DNA from: Bretschneidera sinensis
Taxonomy: Eukaryota > Streptophyta > Magnoliopsida > Brassicales > Akaniaceae
NCBI GenBank assembly: GCA_023935145.1
Contig: CM043698.1
Span: 16,743,001-16,807,000, forward strand
Direction of reading: 5' to 3'
Length of the DNA stretch: 64,000 bases
A program made the position numbers and the translations under genes. The notes beneath the pieces were generated by a model, which was given only the letters and a program-made list of their open reading frames with translations, was not told the DNA's origin and ran no database searches. Below, one piece after another: positions 26,201-37,710 of the stretch (position 1 is the stretch's first letter; the number at the start of each line of letters is the position of its first letter).

Positions 26201-26640
26201 AAATCTTGTATCCCTTTTCTTTCAGCTGTCCCACACAAAGTAGATTGGTCTTTAGATCTGGCACAAAAAGAATATTAGAGATAGTGTGGATGGAATTTCC
26301 CTTGGTTTGGATAGCTACCCTTCATTTTCCCATTATAGGAACTTTAGAATTGTCCCCAAGCTTCACATCATCACGGATGGATTCATCTAAACAGAGAATG
26401 CAGATTTATCTGCACATATATGATTGTTGCAGCTTGTATCTAAGTACCATAAATTCTTGTTGGTTTCCTCCTTTGCATGACAGACCATCAACAAGGATAC
26501 TTCTTCTTCATTTTCTGCAAAATTAGATTTCTCACCACGTCCATTGAACACGTTACTCCTACATTCTGATTGATAATGGCCATACCTATGACATCTGTAG
26601 CACTCAACATTTGACTTGTCTGCTGACATCGGTCTGTAAG
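23288..26640 (-). pseudogene. decayed copia pol region: zinc knuckle, protease, integrase, RT, RNase H
   Basis: Fragments in order on the minus strand: a CCHC knuckle (CYRCHRYGHYQSEC, about 26560-26610); a protease-like WYLDTSCNNHI, where the family expects Asp-Ser/Thr-Gly, so the Gly is lost; a GAG-pre-integrase piece and integrase with HYDICGPINPS and YTPQQNEVSKRKNRTI; reverse transcriptase with GVKWVYKTKLKENGEVNKYK and the active-site YVDD (in YVDDLIYTGN, about 24260-24300); and RNase H with GYAFMLGSGAVS followed by an in-frame TAG at 23716-23718, where the family has Trp. Frames are separated by further stops and shifts. A duplicated segment near 25011-25155 encodes two copies of a VENEQQPV-type stretch. 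Confidence 0.9.
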
Positions 26641-26860
26641 TAGTTGAGTGGTGACAGCCACGTCCTTGGTAGCTGCCTCGTCCTCTTCCTCTCCATTGAG
26701 AACCGTGAAATTGGTTATTTTCAAGCTTTTGGTGTTAGAATTATTGTTGGTTTCTTTGATCCTTGTTTACCCTGCCTCCTCCTCTTCCTTGGCCTGCTGA
26801 GTTCAAGGCTGAAAATTTGTTGCTAGTTGTGACCTGCAACACTTGCTCCTCCTTCTCTTG

Positions 26861-27472
26861 CTATTTAAATTCTTGTTCAATAACCAACAACGAACCTTGC
26901 AGCTCATCAATTGAAAGATCATCTAGATCTTTTGATTCTTTAATTGAACAAACCACATAATTAAATTTTGGTATCATTGATCGAAGAATTTTTTCAATTA
27001 CAGTCACATCCTTCATCTTGTCGCCATGAATACGCATCTTGTTGACAATTGCCATTGTTTGTAAAAAATAATCTATGATCGACTCTCTCGATTTCATCCG
27101 AAGCATTTCAAACTCCGTATGAAGTGCTTGAAGTTGCTGCCTCTTTGCTCTTACTGATCCCTGATACTTCTTCTTCATGGAATCCCAAATTTGCTTGGAA
27201 GGTTCTTTGCAAAGAATTGTTTTCAAGATTAACCGATCAATGGCTTGAAACAAGTAGTTCTTGGCTTTGAGATCCTTCAACCGTTGCCCTTCTATCTTCG
27301 TTCTCTGCGCAGCCGTCATTGTCGTGCCTGCTGCTGGTTCTGTTATTCTATCTGAAATGACTTGCCAATACTCCTTAGACCTTAAGAAGTTCTCCATTAG
27401 CATGCTCCAATGGTCACAGTGACCATTAAAGCGTGGAATTGCAGGTTGCACAAAATTATTTTCAGAGGCCAT
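26861..27472 (-). pseudogene. copia gag (capsid) open frame, 203 aa
   Basis: The frame starts MASENNFVQPAIPRFNGHCD, the typical opening of plant copia Gag (UBN2 / DUF4219-type). It continues with YWQVI, IWDSMKKKYQGS and the middle segment LQALHTEFEMLRMKSRESI, the conserved Gag_retro-copia region, and ends at a stop before the zinc knuckle, which lies in a separate frame about 250 bp on. It is the longest surviving frame of the element. Since knuckle and Pol are no longer in frame, I class it as a fragment of a dead element. Confidence 0.88.
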
Positions 27473-27582
27473 TGCTGTTGCTACAAAAACTTTGATGAAA
27501 TAGAAATGATGTTGCTACTATTCTATCTCACGAACACTCTTTTTGACACTCTCAACTTTTCTTTTCTTACACTCTCAACCTG

Positions 27583-27594
27583 GCTCTGATACCA
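27583..27594 (-). other. primer-binding site, tRNA-iMet type
   Basis: The minus strand reads TGGTATCAGAGCCAGG one base inside the 5' LTR. This is the classical plant complement of the 3' end of initiator methionine tRNA. Confidence 0.95.
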
Positions 27595-27595
27595 C

Positions 27596-27988
27596 TGTTA
27601 CAAGAAAAGGAAACTTTTGAAAGAATACAACACTGAGCAAAAGTAAATAACGAAGAGGAAATATTGATTTACTGTTGTTTTTCATTCATTAACCAATAGC
27701 CTTTAAATAGGCAGTACACCAACGAATAGATCCAAACTAATAACACTAAACTCAGCATTACACATCGTGTAAGCACCACACATCATGCAAAACAACCTAT
27801 CCTATAGACTAGGTAAAAGAAAAGACCATGACCATAAAACTGGAAACTACCCTATAGAGTAGGTAACACAAAAGACCATGACCATAAAAACTAGACACGT
27901 ATAATAACCATAAAGCCACTAATTCAAAATATCCTATGACCTGGACAAACTAAAAGACACAAATACTTGAGTAAAATTATTTCCAACA
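27596..27988 (-). repeat. 5' LTR of the copia element (right side)
   Basis: 393 bp, TGTTACAAG to CCAACA on the plus strand, paired with 22882-23275. It directly abuts the GTACA duplication. Confidence 0.95.
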
Positions 27989-27993
27989 GTACA

Positions 27994-29394
27994 AACAAAG
28001 AGAGATGAAAATGGCATTCTCCTACATTTTTATGATAGCATTTGTTGCCTTCATGAAAGCCTTTTTCATACAATTGCAAAATAATAAAAGAGAACAACAT
28101 AAAAATTCATATAGGATAAAAAAGTGTATTTCCTATTCCCCCTATTCCTGAAATAAAAAGAAAGATAAACAAAAAATCAATTCACTTCAAAGAACTTAAG
28201 AGTGCTAAAATACTTGAATAAACTAAGCAGTAAAAGTAATTTCAGAAACTGAAATGGTCGTTTAACATTAAATACAATACAAATCATTGTTGATCAACAA
28301 AAATTTAGTTGAGTTTTAGATACTCAAGTTGTTACTAAAAAAAATTCAAACAACAATCTCCCAGTAGCATATATTAGTAAAAGAGAAAACAAAACAAAAT
28401 CAAGAACATTTACTAGAGAGAAAATAAAAGTCTGATCCCAACCTTAGCAACTCTTATTTATTTACATTCACGTCAAAAACCACTTAAATCTGTATATTAA
28501 CCCAAACCCTTATTAATAAATAAATAAATCAAAATAAAAAAAAAACACTTTTCAATCAAACTATCCAAGCAAAGAATAACTACACAAAAAAGAAATAAAA
28601 TATTCTCTATTCACATTTCGGTCATTAAAGAAAATTCTATCATCCGAAAAAAAAGAAGCTCAAATTACAAAAATTAACTGTATCTTCGCTTACTTACATT
28701 GATCTAGGAAAAAGAGAAAAGATGAGGGAGAAAATAGGATTTACCTCATTGTTCTCGTGGCTAGAGTGGTCGGAAAAGTCGTGGTGGTTAAGGAGAGAAA
28801 AAACGACTAATTTATGTTTTAGAAAGAGACATATGGATAACTGTTTCTATTAGGTTTGATCAATTTTTGTTTCACTTATCTCTAATTTGTGTAGTCTCAA
28901 TCTTTTTTACATATAAAAACATTGATTAATTGTGAGATATAAATAATTTGTTATAGATAATTATAAATATAGGAGACTTTTATCTATTAGTAACATGAAA
29001 GGTGAGAGTAAATTTCATTTAGATAATTATCATCTTAACAAATTTTAGATAAGATTAATCAATTATTGATATATAAGTAATCAAGTGGAATCCAATCATC
29101 TAAAAAACCTATACTGAATTATAATCTTATCGGTTTATGTTATTTAGAAAAACAAAAGAGTTTTTGAAACCAATCGAATGATGTATAACCAACTCCTAAA
29201 TCCTCATTTATTGTTATTGTTTAAAAAATATTGATGCGATAGACTTATCAATGAAAATTAGTTTTGTGCTTGTATATTTGATCAGTAGGCCAAATGTGAT
29301 TTGATCATAAAAATACATTGAAATAATTTTCTAAATTATTGTTATTTTTATTGTTTAACTTTCCCATAATTCAATAAGATCAAATCATTTTTTA
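27994..29394. other. gene-free AT-rich DNA
   Basis: This continues the DNA interrupted by the copia element. No coding frame is recognisable. A patch near 28730-28800 is less AT-rich but carries stops in all frames. Confidence 0.6.
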
Positions 29395-29831
29395 TATTTA
29401 TTTTTGTATTAAACATAAAATTGAATAAAATCAAATTATTAATTTTTAAGACCGAGTTTGATTTTTCAAATCAATAACTTTTTTAATATTTATTTTTGTA
29501 TTAAATATAAAATTGAATTAAATCAAATTATTAATTTTTGAGACCGAGTTAAATTTTTCAAATCAACAACTCTTTTTGTGTATAATGAGAATTATCATGT
29601 GAGTGAATATTAATCAAGGATTATTATGGTTATTATTAATTGAGACCGAGTTCGATTTTTTAGATCAACAATTTTTTTTTACATTTATTTTTGTATTAAA
29701 TATAATATTAAATTAAATTAAATTATTAATTTTTGAAGACTAAGTTCGATTTTTCAGATCAATAACTCTTTTAAAGATAATAAAAATTATTATGTAAATG
29801 AATATTAATAAAGAATTATTATAATTATTAT
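29395..29831. repeat. degenerate AT-rich tandem repeat
   Basis: A block containing TTTTTGTATTAAA, TTGAATTAAATCAAATTA and a GAGACCGAGTT word recurs at about 29401, 29491 and 29688. The longer spacing includes a TATTAATCAAGGATTATTAT or TATTAATAAAGAATTATTAT tail that itself occurs twice. This gives a short unit near 95 bp and a longer unit near 195 bp. The array directly abuts the right copy of the 190-bp direct repeat. Confidence 0.7.
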
Positions 29832-30018
29832 GATTTGGTCGGATCAATGAATCAATAGTTTAATAAGTAAATCAACTGATTGGACTGCATGAATAATTAA
29901 AATATAAATTAAAATTAAAAACATTGATTGCAATGAAAAATAAAAATGATTCACACATATAATTCAACTGTTTCCAAAATTTTAAATTTTGAGTTATGAA
30001 AATTAAGCTATTTTATCG
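29832..30018 (+). repeat. direct repeat, right copy (pair with 21431-21625)
   Basis: Same order of sequence as the left copy, from TTTGGTCGGATCAATGAATC to GAAAATTAAGCTATTTTATC. The sequences diverge right after. It lies about 100 bp before the presumed 5' region of the PRP4-like gene. Confidence 0.75.
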
Positions 30019-30357
30019 GTAATTGCGCACTTTTCTTGCTGCTGTCTTCATAAATTGGGCACGTAGGACGCAAAGTGGCTTAAATAACACAATGACGTAG
30101 CTAATTTTTTTTATGACAAAAAAAAATTATAGATACACAAAAAAATCAAAGAAACCAAGAAAAAACCAGCCCCTTGGAGCCGGAATCCCAGCCTGGAACG
30201 AGTGAAACCCTTTCTATCTCTCTCTGTTTCCATTCCGCTCTCTCCTCGGTGGCACGACCACTTCCTCTTCTGCTCAGTGCTCACTGTCGCGAACTGTGCG
30301 ATTTTGGCGGTTGACCCATCACCTCCACGGTGTTCTGCCACCAGCATCAACTGTGTG

Positions 30358-31106
30358 GTAAGCCTTCGTCTTATCTTTCTCTCTACCCTCGCTGTTAACA
30401 AACTTATTGTGAATCAGTCACCTCCTACATTTGGTTTATAGTTCTGGGTTGCTATATATTACTGGGTCTGGTTTAGGAATTAGGATATCTCTCTCTTTGC
30501 TTTTCTATATGAATGGCCTATACCAGTTGGTATTTGTCATCAATGGTTTCTTGATGTGGGTTTTTGTGATTTTGATTTTTGGTATTAGTAATTACTAATT
30601 CGTGGTTTTCTATTTATTTGGTTTTGTGGGTGTTTGCAGTCACTTGTGGTTGTGGGAGCTGGGCTCATGATCTTTTTTACTATAATTTTTTTTTTCATTT
30701 TTCGTTTTGTCCCAAACTAAAACCCTATCCCAATCTCAGCAGCACCCTCATTGGTCTCTCTCCGTCTATCGGCTTTGAAAACTAGAACTGCCAGTGTCTC
30801 GTTCCACATTTCATTTTCATTTTAGTGTCATTGAAATTTTTAATGATTTTAATAACACTGTTATGTTTAGATAAATGCTTAAGGAAATTGGTTTTAGTTT
30901 CGATTTTTCACGGGGTTAATTTAGTGTTACTCCTCAAGGAAATGCTTTAAGTTGACTGCGCATCAAATTTGTGTTTTTTATTTGTGCTTGTAAGAGGTGC
31001 TTTGTTCCGTGCTTATTTTAGAGTTCTTGCAGTTAACAATAACAGCAAAGTGGAGTTTCTAGTTTCCTCTATACGGATTATAATAGTTTTTGTTTCTTTC
31101 GATTAG
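30358..31106 (+). other. probable leader (5' UTR) intron of the PRP4-like gene
   Basis: A donor at GTG|GTAAGCC (30357/30358) and an acceptor at CGATTAG|GTGCC (31106/31107) lie upstream of the ATG at 31112. The acceptor sits five bases before the start codon. Upstream, from about 30180, the sequence is CT-rich and GC-richer, as expected of a leader. A transcription start was not located. Confidence 0.6.
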
Positions 31107-31111
31107 GTGCC

Positions 31112-34100
31112 ATGGAAGTGGACGAGGAAAACCCTGCATCAACTTCGATTGCGGAAGCTTCAGCTGCAGTCCCTGACAGTCAAAATGTAGTATCTGCTGT
31201 AGTTGATACTACGCCACTTCAAGCAGTCCAATCTATCATTCCACCAGTGGTTGCAATTCCAATTGTGCCACTGCCTGTTGCTCCAATACCTACAATTCCT
31301 CCTCCAGTTATCCGCCCATTGGCACCCCTCCCTGTCCGCCCTCCTGTCCTTAAGCCACCTGCGTCACAAAATGGTGAGGTGAAAACCAGTGACCCTGATT
31401 CCGACCATGAAGATGCCGGCCAAATTACTGGACAATATGAAGTTTCTGAAGAGAGCAGACAGGTGAGAGAACGGCAGGAAAAGGCAATCCAAGAATTGAT
31501 GATGAAGAGACGTGCTTCTGCTCTTGCTGTGCCTACTAATGACGTGGCTGTCAGGGCTCGTCTTCGACGGCTTGGTGAACCCATAACCCTTTTTGGAGAA
31601 CGAGAGATGGAAAGACGTGACAGGTTGCGGATGATTATGGCTAAGCTGGATGCTGAAGGGCAGTTGGAGAAGCTGATGAAAGCTCATGAAGAGGAGGAGG
31701 TTGCAGCTTCTGCTGCAACAGAGGAAATTGAGGAAGAAATGCTTCAGTACCCCTTTTATACTGAAGGTTCAAGAGAGCTTTTGGATGCCAGAATTGATAT
31801 TGCGAAATACTCTATTGTCAGGGCAGCTGCACGTCTTCAAGGTGCAAGGAGGAAAAGGGATGATCCCGATGAAGATATGGATGCAGAGATGGATTGGGCT
31901 CTGAAGCAGGTGGGAAGTATGGCCCTTGATTGCAGTGAGATGGGGGATGATAGGCCACTTTCTGGCTGTTCGTTCTCACGTGATGGAGACCTTCTTGCAA
32001 CCTGGTGTCTCTCTCTCTCTACTCTGTCTGTCTTAACATAAGCATGCACACCTTCACACACACAGCTTATGTCCTTCTGAATTGATACCCATTTCCTGCA
32101 CTTAATAAGCTAACAAGTTAGATCACTGCCAGTCCCATCAGTATTTTTCTTAAATAAATTTCCTGATCCTGGTGTCTAAATTTCAATTCAAGTGAATTGT
32201 GAGTGGGTGCTTGATGCTGAGAACTATAGAGTAATATACTAGTATTGGTTTTCTATCATTATCTTTTTGAAATATTGTATGTGACGCAAATCCTTTTATT
32301 ACACGTGAAAGAAAGAAAGATGCAAGTCTTTGAATTAGAGTCAAATGCTCCCCCCTCCCTTTCAAATCTGTAAAGTTTAAACAAGAATATGGACTTCCCC
32401 TTCGTCATAAGAAGAGAATATTTACTTACACTTCTTCGTGAAAATGATAAATATGTTCTTCTATGGTGGTTGCAAGTGTTATTGCATTAAGTTTCTGCTA
32501 CTATACTATGTGAGAATAATTAGAGTTCTGGCTTTGTTTTTCCATTTGCTAGTTCTTTGAGTGGAGTTGCTAAGTTGTGGAAAATGCCTCGATTGAATAA
32601 AGTTTCTACCATAAAGGGACACAAAGAACGTGCGACTGATGTTGCATTTTCTCATGTGAATGATTGCTTAGCAACTGCTTCTGCTGATCGGACTGCGAGG
32701 TTGTGGAGCACTGACGGAACACTCCTGAAGTCATTTGAGGGGCATTTGGATCGCCTTGCACGCATTGGCTTCCATCCTTCAGGGAGGTATATTGGAACTA
32801 CAAGCTTTGATAAAACATGGAGATTATGGGACATAGATACTGGTGTGGAGTTGCTTCTTCAGGAAGGACACAGTCGGAGTGTCTATGGGATCGACTTCCA
32901 CCATGATGGATCATTAGTAGCATCTTGTGGCCTTGATGCAGTTGCACGTGTATGGGATCTTCGTACTGGGAGAAGTGTTCTTGCTTTGGAAGGCCATGCC
33001 AAGCCAGTAAGACTCCAAAGTCCAAAGTTACTTGGTTCTTTTCTCGTTTTGTTACAAAATTAGGATTAGGGGTTCAAATATATTTGTTAATAAATTATGT
33101 GTCTGTGATATCCTTCAGGTTCTTGGCGTTAGTTTTTCACCCAATGGCCATCATTTGGCCACAGGTGGTGAGGATAATACTTGCCGCATATGGGATTTGA
33201 GGAAGAAAAAGTCCTTGTACACTATACCAGCACACTCTAATCTCATATCACAAGTGAAGTATGAGCCTCAGGAAGGCTACTTCTTGGTTACTGCTGCTTA
33301 TGACATGACTGCAAAGGTGAAATTTCTCTAAAATAAATCTATTGATCTGTCCAAATTTGAGTCCTTGTGTTTTAAGTTCATTCTTGTTTATGCATCATTT
33401 CATCTTCAACACATTTTTACCAGGTTTGGTCGGGCCGAGATTTCAAGCTTATCAAATCCTTATCGGCACACGAAGCAAAAGTCACCTCTTTAGATATTAG
33501 TGGAGGTAATTTTCTCAACTTTAGAAAAGTGAGCATAGGCCCATACTTGTGACTTGTTATCCTCTTTATCTCTGATTGGAGTATTTGGTTCATGCCTGGT
33601 CTTGCCCACCCTTTTCCCCCAATTGCTGACTCTCTAGACCTTCAAATTGCCATTGGTTTGCCATGGGTTTAAGCATCGTAATATCTTGCAGTACGTTTTT
33701 ACTTTCCAAAGGGATGTATCTATAACTTAGTTTTATTTATGATGTTTAATATCTGTTAATATTTACTTATCCAAAACAATCTGTTATTAGGAAGTAACCT
33801 TCAATTACAATTGATTCTAAACTAGTATAATTGCATGTGCATTACCATATAAATTAGAATGGTCATACCATGTGTTCTTGGCAGCACTTTTGTAACCCTT
33901 CTCTTTCTCTAGTTCCTTCTTTTCCCTTTTCATTCTTTCTCTTCCCTTCCTGTACTTCTTATGTTTGAGCTGTTTTTAAGTGAACATACTTATTTTCCAT
34001 TCTCAAAAGCGAGGCACACTAATTACACTCCTTAGAAAGCTTCTTGTGCTCCTTCATACTCCCTATGGTATTGAATGATAGCTTTGCCCTTTCATTTCGA

Positions 34101-35277
34101 TATCTCTTTAATCAATGAAGGCTTAACCTGCCGCTTCATCTTCGGAAAAAAAAGGTAATGGATCTCCTTTCAAAAAAGAGCTGTAAAAATTAAATGGCAG
34201 AACCCATCCATTTCAAATTGCTATATGTTCATTGCTTCAACTTCTTTTTGGTCTTTTGTTTTCCTTATTAATATTTAATTAATATCTAAACTTTTTTCCA
34301 TTATTACAGTTCAGCAGAGTAGGACTTCCCTTTTTCATTTTTTCCTTTTGGTCCTTCAACTTAAGAAAGGAAAAATTTAAAGATCTTTGCAGAAGGAATT
34401 GTTGATGATACAGTAGAAGAAAAAAAAAAACCATTGGACCAGTTGATTTCTGGTGGCATTTAAAGTTAAAATCCCAGACCAGTAGCCATTTTGCCCAAAC
34501 CCACCATTGATAGGCCATCTCCTACCCCTGTCAGTTTAGATAGAATCATTATTCAACACTATCTGAGAATATGTGGAAGTATGAGAAGCTAAGGAGTGCA
34601 AACAGCACTCTAAAATTCAGTGAAAATTTCCCTACCGACTCTTCAGATATTTCCCATCTTCTTCAGCCATAGTTTTCATCCCTTTCATTGTCTCTTCTTA
34701 AAGTTCCAAATGTTTTAGTTATTTCAAACAAACAGATTCTACTTGGCAAATACCAAATTTTATTGACGATTTCCTTTCAACTTTCCAAAAAGTCTCCTTT
34801 CCCCGTTAAACTGAGTTTATTTAAAATTTAACTTTCTTGTAACCTGCTGTTCCTTTTTATTTATTTAGTTCTGTTCATGTGGCCATGGATGTTGAGATGT
34901 ATTATTAATACTTTGTCTAGGATAAAAGATGTTAGGAATAATAAAGGAAACCCTGAAGGCATCGTATGAGTTCTGAAAAATACGACAGATTTTTCGTTAT
35001 TCTATGCTTCCATTATTACATATTTTTTGCCTCATATCGGATTCATGTGTAATCTTCTGTGTCAATCATTTAATGAATGAAGTGGGTGCACTCTTTAATT
35101 ATCTTTGTTTTGAGTCTGTCAAATTAATATAATATACTCTGATTGGTTTGAGCTTATAAGTTTTGTTGTTGTTTGGTGGCAGATGGCAGTAATATTGCAA
35201 CCATCTCTTACGATCGCACCATCAAGCTCTGGACAAGTGGTAGCGGGAGTAAAGAACATGGCATGGATTTGGATTGA
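31112..35277 (+). CDS. LIS: U4/U6 snRNP protein PRP4, WD40 splicing factor (LACHESIS-like)
   Basis: Five coding exons: 31112-32004, 32553-33006, 33119-33316, 33424-33505 and 35183-35277, with GT-AG junctions, giving 573 aa; Arabidopsis LIS is near 550 from memory. The start is GCCATGG, a strong plant context. A Pro/Val-rich segment lies at about 42-83. The PRP4/PRP18 splicing-factor motif spans about 143-180, with LRRLGEPITLFGE and RRDRLR. From about residue 290 come WD40 repeats with LATCSLSG, TASADRTARLW, TTSFDKTWRLWD, SCGLDAVARVWDL, TGGEDNTCRIWDL, TAAYDMTAKVW and TISYDRTIKLW. PRP4 binds PRP3 and U4/U6 snRNA in the tri-snRNP; in Arabidopsis LIS restricts gametic cell fate in the embryo sac. 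The fourth intron (1.7 kb) is the longest. No lesion was seen. Confidence 0.94.
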
Positions 35278-35865
35278 GGGCCTTTGAATAATCCTTACGG
35301 TGTTTGAGAGAAGTTCTGGAACCCTATATGTGCATATTTCTTGAGTTAGATCTCTCTCCACCTTGATACTATTTGTTTTTTACTGATTAAATTTGGAAAA
35401 ATGATTATAATCGCTTCTAATTTTAGCAGGTATTCAGCATATTCATCTTTCCAGTGGTAGAACAAAGGTGTTTGTAGTTCTGAGTCGGTCTTTGCTTTTA
35501 GGTATGTGAGTGACCTCTTAGCTATTTTCCAAACTGCCATAAATTTTCTTCTGTCTTTTAAACGTCGATTTGTTAAATAGAGGCAATGGTTATATGTTAG
35601 TCCTCTTAAGAACATGTTTTTCGGTAAAAACTTTTGCTATGAAAAAGGGGTTGTGATAAGGAACACAATTTTACACCCTCATGCTACGGTTAAGTGATCC
35701 TCTTCGAATAATCTGCCCAGCCAAAGGATAGCTATAATGTACTGCAGTTATTTCTTACGTCGTAAAGTTTTGTCAACTCTTTGTGCGGTTTCATAATGTT
35801 CCTCACTGATGATTCGAGGTTGGAACATAGTAGACATCGAGTCTAAAGGATCTATGGCTTAATAC

Positions 35866-36685
35866 CTTTGGTACAAGATCATATCTATGCAAGGATAAAA
35901 TTTACACATGATTTGGTACACAACTCAGGTCTATACGGATCAACTCATCACATATCGGTTTGCTGCTCCCGACACTAAATTAATATGGGCAATAGGCTGT
36001 TCAAAAAACTGCAAATGTGAATACGCTGTAAAAAGTCAGGTCTAACTTCTGCAATTACCATAGAAAAAAAAGGTTCCATAACTAAAGTAAAACAAGAATT
36101 ACACGGTAAATGCAGCCACTTGAAAAAATAAAAGAAGGAATCTTTGCTTTTTGGGAACATTCAAAACTCAAAAACATAATTAACAAAATTTTACAAGGAA
36201 ACATTTCCATGGAAGAGTTAAGAGTAATTCTTCCTAGACAATACAGATATTCCAAAAATAAAATCCAAGCATGGACAAGAAGACTTGAAAAAATCAGTTG
36301 CAATATGTTCACTTATAGATCAAATTCTGCGAGGAGACTTAGAAAGTGTTGATCCTATGACTTGGGTCCGTGGTAACTTGTAAATTTTTTCTTTTAATTA
36401 TTTCTGGTGTAATTACAGATGGATCTCCTCATAGTTATTAATAGATCTCTCCGAATCTATGATAATTACCACAAGGGTGTTTACTAAACAGTTAAAACTG
36501 ATTAACGTTAAAAGTTTTAAGCGATTGTTCGGCCGTTTGCATTATCTTAATTACCACGAATCTGAATCCGTGTCGAATATTAAACGGTGTGTAACATTTT
36601 ATGATTAAAAATACAGTAAGAAAAAATGTAAAACTTATTTGTGCTAAGAAATTCAAACCAACTTGATGATTACTGATTTCCTTTC
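35866..36685 (+). repeat. local duplication, copy 1
   Basis: GGTACAAGATCAT, CAACTCAGGTCTATACGGATCAA, then AAAAAGTCAGGT, ACACGGTAAATGCAGCCA and TACAAGGAAACATTTCC, and finally GTGTAACATTT and GCTAAGAAA-TCAAACCAAC-like words, recur in this order at 40465-43690. The segment lies between the PRP4-like gene and the RING-H2 locus and ends about 170 bp before the RING frame. It holds no recognisable gene. Confidence 0.75.
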
Positions 36686-36858
36686 AAATCGATTGATTGC
36701 TTGTCAATTAACTCAAAATCCTTGGTACACTAGGATTAGGACTAAGCGATAAGGAAATCTTCTATATATAGATACCAGCTTCAAGGTTTTTCTCATTATT
36801 GTAAAAACATTTGAGTGACAAAGAAATTTGGTTAACAGAATCGAGTGCTACGAGAAGA

Positions 36859-37710
36859 ATGACAAAAAAGGTTAACATGAAGAGTAGTTGTACCAGGAAA
36901 ACAGAGAAGCATATGTCAAAAAGATACGAGTTTTCAAGTGCAAAACGAAGCCAGCCAAGATTAATACCGACGAGTTTGTTCATGTTTCTGAATACCAACA
37001 AATCTGCCCATGAAGATGTTTTCATGGATAAAAAAGCCCACCAGTCAGTCCCCTTCGATCTCTCTTTATGGTGCTCACCCGATTCCGTCGCGGAATGGAT
37101 TTTTTCCACCATTGAATCCAATCTGAAACTAGATCCTAAAGCTATATCACCCTTAACATTTGAAATTTTTCATCACATATTCAGTAACTTCCGATTTGTT
37201 AAAACAGATTCTGCAAAAAATCCCATCGAAGTAGTCGTCGTTGCAGAAATTTGCAGTACTGCAAGTTCTACGGTTGAAAAAACTACTCCTGTTTCATCAA
37301 GAAGACATGAAGAAGAAATAATCCTTAATGACCCACTTGACATTGCTTGGGCATTAAGGAATAATTTGAGGGTACAAGAAGAGGAATATCTGCCCGGTAA
37401 ACCTATTTCAGATGATGATGATGAACCAGTTGGGATTGTAGAGGTTCCTGCAAAGGCTGCAATGAAGGTAATTCAACAATTTGATGAAGCTGAACTGGCC
37501 AACAAGATTTGCCATGTTTGTTTAGAAGCTCTATCCACAGAGACAGACAATTGTCCTGTTTGTGGAGACGGACTATGCAACCAAACAGGCTTATTGAAGA
37601 TGTGTTGCTCCCATATCTTCCATGGAAAGTGCATTAACAATTGATTGGTAAAGAATCGTTCCTGCCCTATGTGTCGATGTGTATTGCCGTTATCCAATGT
37701 ACTTCTGTGA
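36859..37710 (+). pseudogene. intronless RING-H2 protein with a stop inside the RING finger
   Basis: A single frame from ATG 36859 runs 261 codons to TGA 37642-37644. It ends CSHIFHGKCINN, the middle of a C3H2C3 RING-H2 finger begun by ICHVC. The family then expects Trp-Leu. Here TGA stands exactly where TGG is expected and the frame continues LVKNRSCPMCRC to a second stop ending at 37710. One base, TGG to TGA, would explain this. The N-terminal 200 residues are basic and then acidic (a DDDDE run near 210) and match no domain I know. RING-H2 proteins are usually E3 ubiquitin ligases that need all eight metal ligands; truncation removes the last CxxC. It could be a recent pseudogene, a null allele or a sequencing error. 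The frame opens further upstream (36811) without an ATG. Confidence 0.75.

Larger units (their letters stand above)
22877..27993 (-). mobile_element. Ty1/copia LTR retrotransposon with 5-bp target duplication, coding-defective
   Basis: The element proper is 22882-27988, bounded by LTRs starting TGTTACAAG and ending AACA. GTACA at 22877-22881 and again at 27989-27993 is the target-site duplication. Read on the minus strand it has a tRNA-iMet primer site, gag, zinc knuckle, protease, integrase, reverse transcriptase and RNase H: the order integrase before reverse transcriptase defines Ty1/copia. The reading frame is broken many times, so it cannot make an intact polyprotein. The two LTRs differ at about 30 positions in 394 (about 92 percent identity by eye), indicating an old insertion. 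Confidence 0.96.

Noticed and set aside
31219..31687. Minus-strand frames across the first PRP4 exon
   Set aside because: Antisense shadows of the proline-rich PRP4 exon; the plus frame has the SFM motif and WD40 repeats.
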